A stretch of DNA of 64,000 nt. Source: Fulvivirga maritima. GTDB lineage: Bacteria; Bacteroidota; Bacteroidia; Cytophagales; Cyclobacteriaceae. The translations under genes were made by a program, and so were the position numbers. The DNA lies in contig NZ_CP089980.1 of assembly GCF_021389955.1 (NCBI RefSeq), positions 4,087,001 to 4,151,000 on the forward strand. The letters run 5' to 3'. The notes below the pieces were generated by a model. The model was given only the letters and a program-made list of their open reading frames with translations, was not told the origin of the DNA and searched no databases. This document shows, one piece after another, positions 37,996-45,575 of the stretch; the first letter of the stretch is position 1; each line of letters begins with the position of its first letter.

Positions 37996-39049
37996 AGCAG
38001 AAGAAAATCAATATAGCAGGCAGCTGATCCTTAATGGTTTTGGCAAAGAAAAGCAGGAAGCCCTAAAAGCTGCCAGTGTACTGGTGGTTGGTGCAGGTGG
38101 TTTGGGCTGTCCTGCGCTGCTGTATCTGGCTGCTGCAGGCGTGGGCACTCTGGGCATAATAGATGGAGATGTGGTGGAGGCCTCCAACCTGCATAGGCAA
38201 ATACTGTACACACATGATGATATTGGTAAAAATAAGGCCGAATGTGCTGCCAAGAGGTTGCAAGCTAATAATCCTTTTATAGACGTAACCGTTTATAAAG
38301 AAGCTTTGGATAAGAGTAATGCTCTGGAAATTATTACTCATTATGATTTGGTAATAGATGGTACTGATAATTTCCCTACGCGCTATTTAATTAATGATGC
38401 TTGTGTAATTCTCAATAGGCCTTTTGTATATGGTGCTATTGCTCAATTTGAAGGACAAGTAGGTGTTTTTAATTATAAAAATGGTCCTACTTACCGGTGC
38501 TTGTTTCCTGAACCACCATTGCCAGGAACGGTAGCTTCCTGCGCTGAAGCTGGAGTAATTGGCGTTTTGCCAGGTTTAATTGGCACTTATCAGGCCATGG
38601 AGGCTATTAAAATGGTTACAGGTATCGGACAAGTACGCGCTGGCAGTTTATTAGTGATCAATACTTTAGAAAACACGCAGTACACGCTTAAAATATCGCT
38701 GAATGCTGAGAATAAAAAGATAAAGCAATTGTCTGATTATCATTGGTTTTGTGGAGAGGGAGAGGTGTCTGAAATTACTGTTGAACAATTAAAAAAGAAG
38801 CAGTTAAAAGATCATTTTACAATAGTGGATGTGAGAGAGCCACACGAGGTAGAAGCCTTTAATATAGGCGGCCTTTTTATTCCACTATCAGAGCTACCAG
38901 ATCATTATGAACGAATTCCTGATCAGGAAATAGTGGTGGTTTGTCAGTCTGGGGTGAGGAGTGCCAGAGCTGTAACGCTGTTAAAAGAAAGTGGTTTTAC
39001 AACCGTTTATAGCCTTGCTGGTGGGCTCAATGTATGGAAAAATAGCTAA
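37982..39049 (+). CDS. thiF: ThiF/MoeB-type adenylyltransferase fused to a rhodanese domain
   Basis: A 355-residue fusion. The N-terminal 245 residues are an E1-like adenylyltransferase with the nucleotide motif VVGAGGLGCPALLYLAAAG and the segment SNLHRQILYTHDDIG; the residues VASCAEAGVIG carry the conserved Cys. The C-terminal 100 residues are a rhodanese domain with active-site Cys in VVVCQSGVRSARAV. It activates ThiS and can pass persulfide sulfur to it, so one gene supplies both steps. Placement at the end of the thi operon supports ThiF over MoeB. Confidence 0.9.
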   Translation: MSLSKAEENQYSRQLILNGFGKEKQEALKAASVLVVGAGGLGCPALLYLAAAGVGTLGIIDGDVVEASNLHRQILYTHDDIGKNKAECAAKRLQANNPFIDVTVYKEALDKSNALEIITHYDLVIDGTDNFPTRYLINDACVILNRPFVYGAIAQFEGQVGVFNYKNGPTYRCLFPEPPLPGTVASCAEAGVIGVLPGLIGTYQAMEAIKMVTGIGQVRAGSLLVINTLENTQYTLKISLNAENKKIKQLSDYHWFCGEGEVSEITVEQLKKKQLKDHFTIVDVREPHEVEAFNIGGLFIPLSELPDHYERIPDQEIVVVCQSGVRSARAVTLLKESGFTTVYSLAGGLNVWKNS

Positions 39050-39372
39050 TCGCACTTTTTGTACTTTTGCTCCCAGGCCTCTAACTGTTTGAAAATAGGC
39101 AATAGTTCCAGTCCTTTCGCGGATAGGCTGTACTCTACTCGTGGCGGAACTTCTTTGTGCTCTTCTCGTAAAAGTATACCATCAGCTACTAATTCTTTCA
39201 GCTGGTCAGTAAGCACCTTACGAGAGATAATATGGATGAGGGCCGCTATGCTACCAAAGCGCAATTTCTTTTGGCCAATAGCACAAATAATAATAGGCTT
39301 CCATTTGGTGCCTAGTGAGTTCATAGCATCAGCCAGTGAACAATTACATTCTGCCAGTTTATTTCGGGTCAT
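39046..39372 (-). CDS. HxlR-family transcriptional regulator
   Basis: A 108-residue winged-helix protein with the family pattern: CSLADAMNSLGTKWKPIIICAI, then ISRKVLTDQLKELVADGIL and YSLSAKGLELLPIFKQLEAW. A Cys near the start (EC-x-C) could be redox-active as in HypR/QorR-type members that sense electrophiles. It is divergent to an old-yellow-enzyme gene and converges on thiF with a 4-base overlap of stops. It most likely controls the flavin reductase across the shared intergenic region. Confidence 0.92.
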   Translation of the reverse strand: MTRNKLAECNCSLADAMNSLGTKWKPIIICAIGQKKLRFGSIAALIHIISRKVLTDQLKELVADGILLREEHKEVPPRVEYSLSAKGLELLPIFKQLEAWEQKYKKCD

Positions 39373-39377
39373 AGCTA

Positions 39378-39456
39378 TTAGTTACTAAAAGGTTACCACT
39401 TTCTTTATTTTAATGGTTACGAAATATAACCAATAATAGTTTCTTTTCGTAACTAA
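39378..39456. promoter_or_regulatory. Candidate operator region with inverted GTTAC/GTAAC motifs
   Basis: The intergenic region between the HxlR and flavin-oxidoreductase genes holds TTAGTTAC at 39378 and its inverse GTAACTAA at 39449, plus an inner inverted pair GGTTA/TAACC (39415-39431) and another GGTTAC at 39391. Symmetric repeats like these suit a dimeric winged-helix regulator binding between divergent genes. Confidence 0.45.
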
Positions 39457-39486
39457 AGTCATTGACATAATAACAAAATTGAAGAT

Positions 39487-40548
39487 ATGAATTTAGAATC
39501 TTTATTCGAACCGTTCTCATATGGTGGATTATCATTGAAAAACAGGTTTGTAATGGCCCCTATGACTCGCTCCAAATCGCCAAAAGGTATACCTACTGGC
39601 GAAGTAGCAGATTATTATGCTCGTCGTGCGGCTTCAGACGTAGGCCTGATTCTTACGGAGGGTACGGTAATAGACAGACCATCATCTAAAAATCATCCTG
39701 ACATCCCTAACTTTTATGGTGAGGCACTCAATGGTTGGGAAAAAGTAGTGCAAGATGTACATGCTAATGGTGGTGAAATAGCACCTCAGATTTGGCACGT
39801 GGGTAACACCACTATTCCGGGTATTACTATGCCTGATCCTATGGAAGGACCGGAGACGATGAGTGTAGAAGATATTGAAGATTCAATTAAGAAGTTTGCT
39901 GAATCTGCCGCAGCAGCCAAGAGGTTGGGTTTCGACTGCCTGGAACTGCATGGTGCACATGGCTACCTGATCGACCAGTTTTTCTGGACGGGAACGAACA
40001 AACGTACTGATGAGTATGGTGGCGATACCATAGTCAAGCGAAATAAATTTGCTCTGGAAGTGATAAAGGCGGTGAGAGCAGCTGTGGGTAAAGATATGGT
40101 GATCATCATGAGACTTTCTCAGTGGAAGCAGCAAGATTATACAGTAAAGCTGGCGCAAAACCCTGCTGAGATGGAGCAGTGGTTGCAACCCATGGTAGAA
40201 GCAGGAGTAGACATTTTCCATTGTTCTCAAAGGCGTTTTTGGGAACCTGAGTTTGAAGGTTCTGATCTTAACTTTGCAGGTTGGGCCAAAAAAATTACGG
40301 GACAGCCCACCATCACCGTAGGTAGTGTAGGTCTTAGTGGTGATTTCCTCGGCAGCTTTGCAGGCCAGGGAGCAGAGAAAAATAACAATCTGGATGAGCT
40401 TACCAGAAGGTATGAAAGAGGTGATTTTGACCTGATAGCAGTAGGAAGAGCTATTTTACAGGATTTTGAATGGGTGAAAAAAATGAAAGAGGGTAAAGTA
40501 GAAGAGCTGAGAGAGTTTACAGCAGAAAGCCTTGCTCAATATTATTAA
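39487..40548 (+). CDS. Old yellow enzyme-family NADH:flavin oxidoreductase
   Basis: A 353-residue FMN-dependent ene-reductase. It opens FEPFSYGGLSLKNRFVMAPMTRS, then carries the active-site pair in ELHGAHGYLIDQFF and a C-terminal FMN-binding segment ending DLIAVGRAILQDFEWVKK. OYE proteins reduce activated alkenes, quinones and nitro compounds. Divergence from a HxlR regulator matches the known electrophile-response arrangement (YodB/QorR type). A terminator follows. Confidence 0.93.
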   Translation: MNLESLFEPFSYGGLSLKNRFVMAPMTRSKSPKGIPTGEVADYYARRAASDVGLILTEGTVIDRPSSKNHPDIPNFYGEALNGWEKVVQDVHANGGEIAPQIWHVGNTTIPGITMPDPMEGPETMSVEDIEDSIKKFAESAAAAKRLGFDCLELHGAHGYLIDQFFWTGTNKRTDEYGGDTIVKRNKFALEVIKAVRAAVGKDMVIIMRLSQWKQQDYTVKLAQNPAEMEQWLQPMVEAGVDIFHCSQRRFWEPEFEGSDLNFAGWAKKITGQPTITVGSVGLSGDFLGSFAGQGAEKNNNLDELTRRYERGDFDLIAVGRAILQDFEWVKKMKEGKVEELREFTAESLAQYY

Positions 40549-40579
40549 AATATAGACATGTTTTGTGTATAAGTGAAGG

Positions 40580-40604
40580 GCTGCCTGAGAGGGCAGCTTT
40601 TTTT
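40580..40604 (+). terminator. Rho-independent terminator after the OYE gene
   Basis: GCTGCC and GGCAGC arms with a 6-base loop are followed by seven T residues. Confidence 0.85.
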
Positions 40605-40775
40605 GTGCCTTCATGTAAGGACATTGAAATAGATTAAAACTTCTGTTTATATTTTGTATCTACTACCATACAGGGTTAATTCATATGATCTTGCCTTTGA
40701 AGCAGGATATATTTGTTGAGGCATTTCTTAATTTGCTTAAGGAATGCTTTTCATACAGCTGTTTGCTTGGTTAAT

Positions 40776-40970
40776 CCACTGTCTACATTCCATAGCTTGT
40801 GTCCTTTACTTTTTTGCAATCGATCAAAAAAGTAACAAAAAACTCTTTCTTGCTGTGAGGTCTTTCGCTCGCAGAGGCATTTCATGGTCATGAACTGCCA
40901 CTAAGGACTTGAGAATAGCTTGTTTTTTTAATATTATTTCACCTCACGACGGTACAGCAAGATGAAACCA
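40776..40970 (+). repeat. Hairpin-bearing repeat, copy A
   Basis: About 195 bases shared with 44260-44455 (copy B) and in part with 44757-44880 (copy C). It holds the exact hairpin TTACTTTTTTG...CAAAAAAGTAA with an 8-base loop, followed by AACTCTTTCTTGCTGTGAGG and ends CGACGGTACAGCAAGAT. The 200 bases ahead of it, after the OYE terminator, show nothing else. Noncoding and of unknown nature; all three copies lie next to IS110-type elements. Confidence 0.8.
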
Positions 40971-40986
40971 CAGCCGAGTCAGCCTG

Positions 40987-41219
40987 AGACCTAACATTTG
41001 TTTCAACCGCACAAAAAGAAATGACGTTAAGAATAGAAGTGGCCTGTACAATATAGCCGAACCTGGCATAGTGCAATTTGCCTGTCCCTGAGCATGGTTG
41101 GATAGAAAGGAGTCACAAAGTATGGTACTTCCTTGTTTTTATAGGAATGTCCGATTGGTAGTCTGTCGTGTACAATATTTCATCCTACAGGTCTTTGTTT
41201 AACTTTTAGAATATTAGTC
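40987..41219 (+). ncRNA. Candidate bridge-RNA region of IS110 copy 1
   Basis: The 233 bases before the transposase gene are noncoding yet almost identical in both copies (41092-41100 is the main difference). Established work on IS110-group elements shows that a structured bridge RNA, which pairs with target and donor DNA, is encoded in the noncoding end next to the recombinase gene. Here the 5' side is the only one long enough to hold it. I have not folded it; the equivalent region of copy 2 is 42625-42857. Confidence 0.4.
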
Positions 41220-42539
41220 ATGAAAAAGATGAGAGCAAATGCTGCAGGCATAGATATAGGAGCCAAGCACATTTTCGTATCCGTGGAAAACAAGGATGTT
41301 CGTGTTTTTGAGACTTTCACTGAAAGTTTTAAAGAGGCATCGTGTTATTTATTATCAGAGGGGATCGAGACAGTGGCCATGGAAGCCACCGGCGTTTACT
41401 GGATCATCCTTTATGAGATCCTAGAATCAGCAGGTTTAGATGTCTGGTTAGTAGATGGGCGCCAGACAAGACAAGTACCAGGTCGAAAGACTGATGTAAA
41501 GGACTGTCAATGGATTCAGCAACTTCATAGTCATGGCTTATTGAATCGCTGTTTTGTTCCCGATGCACAAGTGAAGGAAGTTCGTGCTTACCAGCGGTTG
41601 CGAGAAGATCATCTCAGAACAGCCTCTATGCATGTAAACCACATGCAAAAGGCGCTAATAGAGATGAACATCCGGCTCAAAGAAGTGCTCAGTCAGATAT
41701 ATGGCGCCAGTGGTCTGGCGATCATAGAAGCCATCCTGGCAGGGGAACGTGATGCCCAAAAGCTCTTATCCCTGTGCCATAGCAGTATTAGAGAAAAGAA
41801 AGCCTCTCAAGTCATCAAGGCACTTTCAGGCTATTATACCGAGTCAGGGTTATTTGCTTTGGGACAGGCATACGGTGGTTACAAATTTTATAAACAACAA
41901 ATACTGGCATGTGACCAAAAACTGGAAGAAGTCATGAAGCGGTTCAATAACTACGATTCAGATATGGAAAGCAAAAATGAAATAGATTCTGTCAAAGATC
42001 GAAAACCTGTTAGACATAATAAACCTGATATAGACCACTTAGGAGGACACCTGCTCAAAATCTTTTCAGGCAAAGATGCTACGTGTTTACCGGGTATTAC
42101 CGATTATACCTGGCTACAATTGTATTCTGAAATAGGCATGGAACTTTGTAAGTGGCCCAGCGAGAAACACTTCACTTCATGGCTAGGATTATCTCCAGGT
42201 CAACACCAGTCTGGCAAGAAAAATAAAACCAGAAACAGAAAGTACAGGCCAAAGGCAGGACAAATATTCAGACAAATAGCCCAAAGTTTAATAGAAAGCA
42301 AAAAGATAGCACTGGGAGCTTTTGGGCGTAGATTGAAAAGCAAAAGAGGTCCAGGCATAGCCACTAAAGCTACCGCCCGAAAACTGGCCGTACTCTACTG
42401 GCGGCTTATGGTAAAAGGGCTTGATTACACAGAACGGGGCATCAAAGCATATGAAGAAAAAATGCAGCTCCATAGGGAAAGATGGCTAGTAAAAACAGCT
42501 AAAGAATTAGGTTATGAGCTTGAACAAATACCTATTTAG
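41220..42539 (+). CDS. IS110-family transposase (DEDD recombinase), copy 1
   Basis: A 439-residue recombinase. The N-terminal RuvC-like DEDD_Tnp_IS110 domain has AAGIDIGAKHIFVSVE (first Asp), TVAMEATGVYWIILYEIL (Glu) and GRKTDVKDCQWIQQL (Asp pair); the C-terminal Transposase_20 domain has LPGITDYTWLQLYSEIG and FTSWLGLSPGQHQSGKKNK with the conserved Ser. It catalyses excision to a circle and reinsertion. The copy differs from copy 2 at two residues noticed (Tyr/His in SQIYGASG, Gly/Asp in LSPGQ). Confidence 0.95.
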   Translation: MKKMRANAAGIDIGAKHIFVSVENKDVRVFETFTESFKEASCYLLSEGIETVAMEATGVYWIILYEILESAGLDVWLVDGRQTRQVPGRKTDVKDCQWIQQLHSHGLLNRCFVPDAQVKEVRAYQRLREDHLRTASMHVNHMQKALIEMNIRLKEVLSQIYGASGLAIIEAILAGERDAQKLLSLCHSSIREKKASQVIKALSGYYTESGLFALGQAYGGYKFYKQQILACDQKLEEVMKRFNNYDSDMESKNEIDSVKDRKPVRHNKPDIDHLGGHLLKIFSGKDATCLPGITDYTWLQLYSEIGMELCKWPSEKHFTSWLGLSPGQHQSGKKNKTRNRKYRPKAGQIFRQIAQSLIESKKIALGAFGRRLKSKRGPGIATKATARKLAVLYWRLMVKGLDYTERGIKAYEEKMQLHRERWLVKTAKELGYELEQIPI

Positions 42540-42615
42540 TGTATTACGTCATTGGTAGCCCCGTCGAAGTGTAGACGATCGGTACTGATTCATGATCTAC
42601 TTCCTAAAAATCAGG

Positions 42616-42625
42616 GTCATTGGTA
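42616..42625 (+). repeat. 10-bp direct repeat GTCATTGGTA at the left of IS110 copy 2
   Basis: The same 10 bases occur at the right ends of copy 1 (42548-42557) and copy 2 (44186-44195). It is thus part of the element's right end and is also present just outside the left end of copy 2, consistent with the short core shared between donor and target in IS110 recombination. Confidence 0.6.
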
Positions 42626-44195
42626 GACCTAACATTTGTTTCAACCGCACAAAAAGAAATGACGTTAAGAATAGAAGTGGCCTGTACAATATAGCCGAAC
42701 CTGGTATAGTGCAATTTGCCTGTTGTCGAGCATGGTTGGATAGAAAGGAGTCACAGAGTATGGTACTTCCTTGTTTTTATAGGAATGTCCGATTGGTAGT
42801 CTGTCGTGTACAATATTTCATCCTACAGGTCTTTGTTTAACTTTTAGAAAATTAGTCATGAAAAAGATGAGAGCAAATGCTGCAGGCATAGATATAGGAG
42901 CCAAGCACATTTTCGTATCCGTGGAAAACAAGGATGTTCGTGTTTTTGAGACTTTCACTGAAAGTTTTAAAGAGGCATCGTGTTATTTATTATCAGAGGG
43001 GATCGAGACAGTGGCCATGGAAGCCACCGGCGTTTACTGGATCATCCTTTATGAGATCCTAGAATCAGCAGGTTTAGATGTCTGGTTAGTAGATGGGCGC
43101 CAGACAAGACAAGTACCAGGTCGAAAGACTGATGTAAAGGACTGTCAATGGATTCAGCAACTTCATAGTCATGGCTTATTGAATCGCTGTTTTGTTCCCG
43201 ATGCTCAAGTGAAGGAAGTTCGTGCTTACCAGCGGTTGCGAGAAGATCATCTCAGAACAGCCTCTATGCATGTAAACCACATGCAAAAGGCGCTAATAGA
43301 GATGAACATCCGGCTCAAAGAAGTGCTCAGTCAGATACATGGCGCCAGTGGTCTGGCGATCATAGAAGCCATCCTGGCAGGGGAACGTGATGCCCAAAAG
43401 CTCTTATCCCTGTGCCATAGCAGTATTAGAGAAAAGAAAGCCTCTCAAGTCATCAAGGCACTTTCAGGCTATTATACCGAGTCAGGGTTATTTGCTTTGG
43501 GACAGGCATACGGTGGTTACAAATTTTATAAACAACAAATACTGGCATGTGACCAAAAACTGGAAGAAGTCATGAAGCGGTTCAATAACTACGATTCAGA
43601 TATGGAAAGCAAAAATGAAATAGATTCTGTTAAAGATCGAAAACCTGTTAGACATAATAAACCTGATATAGACCACTTAGGAGGACACCTGCTGAAAATC
43701 TTTTCAGGCAAAGATGCTACGTGTTTGCCGGGTATTACCGATTATACCTGGCTACAATTGTATTCTGAAATAGGCATGGAACTTTGTAAGTGGCCCAGTG
43801 AGAAACATTTCACTTCATGGCTAGGATTATCTCCAGATCAACACCAGTCTGGCAAGAAAAATAAAACCAGAAACAGAAAGTACAGGCCAAAGGCAGGACA
43901 AATATTCAGACAAATAGCCCAAAGTTTAATAGAAAGCAAAAAGATAGCACTGGGAGCTTTTGGGCGTAGATTGAAAAGCAAAAGAGGTCCAGGCATAGCT
44001 ACTAAAGCTACCGCCCGAAAACTGGCCGTACTCTACTGGCGGCTTATGGTAAAAGGGCTTGATTACACAGAACGGGGCATCAAAGCATATGAAGAAAAAA
44101 TGCAGCTCCATAGAGAAAGGTGGCTAGTAAAAACAGCTAAAGAATTAGGTTATGAGCTTGAACAAATACCTATTTAGTGTATTACGTCATTGGTA
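42625..44195 (+). mobile_element. IS110-family element, copy 2 (tandem)
   Basis: Same structure and orientation as copy 1, about 1571 bases, near-identical throughout. Its flanks read ...CTAAAAATCAGGGT on the left and CAAAAGGAGACATC on the right; the uninterrupted counterpart of this junction occurs at 44664-44700, showing that copy 2 lies inside an older repeated sequence. The 58 bases between the copies (42558-42615) carry no gene. Confidence 0.88.
42858..44177 (+). CDS. IS110-family transposase (DEDD recombinase), copy 2
   Basis: A 439-residue protein differing from copy 1 at only two residues noticed (His in SQIHGASG, Asp in LSPDQHQ). The catalytic DEDD motifs and the Transposase_20 domain are intact. 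Near identity and tandem orientation point to a recent duplication or to insertion next to an existing copy. Both may be active. Confidence 0.95.
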   Translation: MKKMRANAAGIDIGAKHIFVSVENKDVRVFETFTESFKEASCYLLSEGIETVAMEATGVYWIILYEILESAGLDVWLVDGRQTRQVPGRKTDVKDCQWIQQLHSHGLLNRCFVPDAQVKEVRAYQRLREDHLRTASMHVNHMQKALIEMNIRLKEVLSQIHGASGLAIIEAILAGERDAQKLLSLCHSSIREKKASQVIKALSGYYTESGLFALGQAYGGYKFYKQQILACDQKLEEVMKRFNNYDSDMESKNEIDSVKDRKPVRHNKPDIDHLGGHLLKIFSGKDATCLPGITDYTWLQLYSEIGMELCKWPSEKHFTSWLGLSPDQHQSGKKNKTRNRKYRPKAGQIFRQIAQSLIESKKIALGAFGRRLKSKRGPGIATKATARKLAVLYWRLMVKGLDYTERGIKAYEEKMQLHRERWLVKTAKELGYELEQIPI

Positions 44196-44455
44196 CAAAA
44201 GGAGACATCTATGTATTCATCAAGCATAGGCTTTTCAAGCATCTACTGGCTTTATGAAGCCACTGTCTACATTCCATAGCTTGTGTTCTTTACTTTTTTG
44301 CAAACGATCAAAAAAGTAACAAAAATCTCTTTCTTGCTGCGAGGTCTTCCGCTCGCAGAGGCATTTCATAGCCATGAACTGCCACTAAGGACTAGAGAAT
44401 AGCCTGTTTTTCAATCCTATTTCACCTCACGACGGTACAGCAAGATAACGTACTG
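44196..44455 (+). repeat. Hairpin-bearing repeat, copy B
   Basis: Begins CAAAAGGAGACATCTATG directly after IS110 copy 2 and ends at the CGACGGTACAGCAAGAT block. Relative to copy A it has substitutions and an altered hairpin loop (GCAAACGATC). Its first 65 bases are shared with copy C but not with copy A. Confidence 0.8.
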
Positions 44456-44466
44456 ACCAAAATAAA

Positions 44467-44587
44467 CTGGTCATTGCGAATGTAGCGAAGCGTAATGAAG
44501 CAATCTCGAAATTGCCTATGCAGACCAGAGCAGTCCGCCTTCCATAGCTTCAAGATTACTTCGTCATATCTTCCTCTTAATTACCAG
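44467..44587. repeat. REP/MITE-like inverted-repeat element
   Basis: The left arm TGGTCATTGCGAATGTAGCG...GAAGCAATCTCG and the right arm CAAGATTACTTCGTCATATC...ATTACCAG are diverged inverted copies of the widespread TCATTGCGAG...GAAGCAATCTC repeat of Bacteroidota genomes. It is about 120 bases, noncoding, and lies between repeat copies B and C. Confidence 0.6.
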
Positions 44588-44689
44588 ATAGGGAAGGTGA
44601 CGATGCCACTCATAGAGTCGGCTTGGATTTAAATGCACCAATAGATGTGACATAATCTACTCTACTTCCTAAAAATCAGGGTTATGTCG

Positions 44690-44880
44690 ACGAAAGGAGA
44701 CATCTATGTATTCATCTAGCATAGGCTTTTCAAATATCTGCAGGCTTTAAGAAGCTACTGTCTACATTCTATAACATGTGTTCTTTACTTTTTTGCAATC
44801 GATCAAAAAAGTAACAAAAATCTCTTTCTTGCTGTGAGGTCTTCCGCTCACTGAAGCATTTCATGGTTATGAAATACCTC
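44690..44880 (+). repeat. Hairpin-bearing repeat, copy C (3' truncated)
   Basis: Matches copy B from the GGAGACATCTATG start through the hairpin and TCTCTTTCTTGCTGTGAGG to GCATTTCATGG, then diverges into a small open frame. It lacks the distal block ending in CAGCAAGAT found in A and B. Confidence 0.75.
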
Positions 44881-45054
44881 AAAGAACCCAAATACCCTAT
44901 TAACGAACTGCAAAATCACTTCCCGGAGCTAACCAAGCTCGATCGCAATTATATTGCGATTGATATCTTTACGGGCATTTGTAATGCCCTTATCAAACTC
45001 AAAACTTTAAAAAGTTCAAAAAGTAGAAAAGAGCCTCATCTTTATTCTTTATAG
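44863..45054 (+). CDS. Doubtful small ORF (63 residues)
   Basis: The frame begins within the end of repeat copy C and codes for a short protein with FPELTKLDRNYIAIDIFTGI in the middle and a basic tail. The middle part looks like real protein sequence, but I do not recognise it and the gene may be a fragment left by rearrangement. Translation is not supported by anything else. Confidence 0.35.
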   Translation: MVMKYLKEPKYPINELQNHFPELTKLDRNYIAIDIFTGICNALIKLKTLKSSKSRKEPHLYSL

Positions 45055-45079
45055 CTCAGCATATTACCTATGCTGGTGG

Positions 45080-45486
45080 TAAGGGAATGTTGGCCGTATT
45101 GAGAGTGACCGGTTGTTGATAAAAGTAGCATCAGGAAAAGGTAAAAAAGACAGGTATACAATACTAGGAGAAACGGTATTAAATGACTTAAGGAATTATT
45201 ACAGGGCATTTAAGCCAGAAAAATATATTTATAAGGGTGCTCCGGGGATGAAGTATAGTGCTTCAAGCGTTAGGAGTATTGTGCACAGAGCAGCGGTATG
45301 GGTTAAGCTTAACAATAAAGTCACACCTCATATGCTCAGACATAGTATTGCCCTCACCTGCTAGAGAAAGGAGTTGATTTACGATATATTCAAATGTTAT
45401 TAGGTCATTCTTCTTCTCGAACCACCGAGATTTATACTCACGTAGCCTTGAAAAGCATAAAAAATATTAAAAATTTTCTAGATTAG
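45080..45486 (+). pseudogene. Tyrosine recombinase (integrase) fragment, frameshifted
   Basis: Only the catalytic C-terminal part remains. Seen in order are VGRIESDRLLIKVASGKGKKDRYT (with the catalytic Lys), [10 protein letters not shown] (His-x-Leu-Arg-His) and, after a one-base deletion near 45352, [20 protein letters not shown] and TEIYTHV (second His and nucleophile Tyr). The first catalytic Arg and everything before it are missing, and an in-frame TAA precedes the fragment. It is dead, but marks an old integration event beside the accessory genes that follow. Confidence 0.8.
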
Positions 45487-45575
45487 TAAAAAAGATATTT
45501 TGCGAATATATGCAATTACATATATTACTACGTGGGCGGTAATAAGGATATCCCTTAAAAATTTAAAGTAAGATT

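Larger units (their letters stand above)
40987..42557 (+). mobile_element. IS110-family element, copy 1
   Basis: Comparison with the second copy fixes the element as about 1571 bases: a 233-base noncoding leader, the transposase, and an 18-base tail ending GTCATTGGTA. The shared sequence starts at AGACCTAAC on the left and stops at the GGTA on the right in both copies. There are no terminal inverted repeats, as expected for IS110. Only 58 bases plus the 10-base direct repeat separate it from copy 2. Confidence 0.88.
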
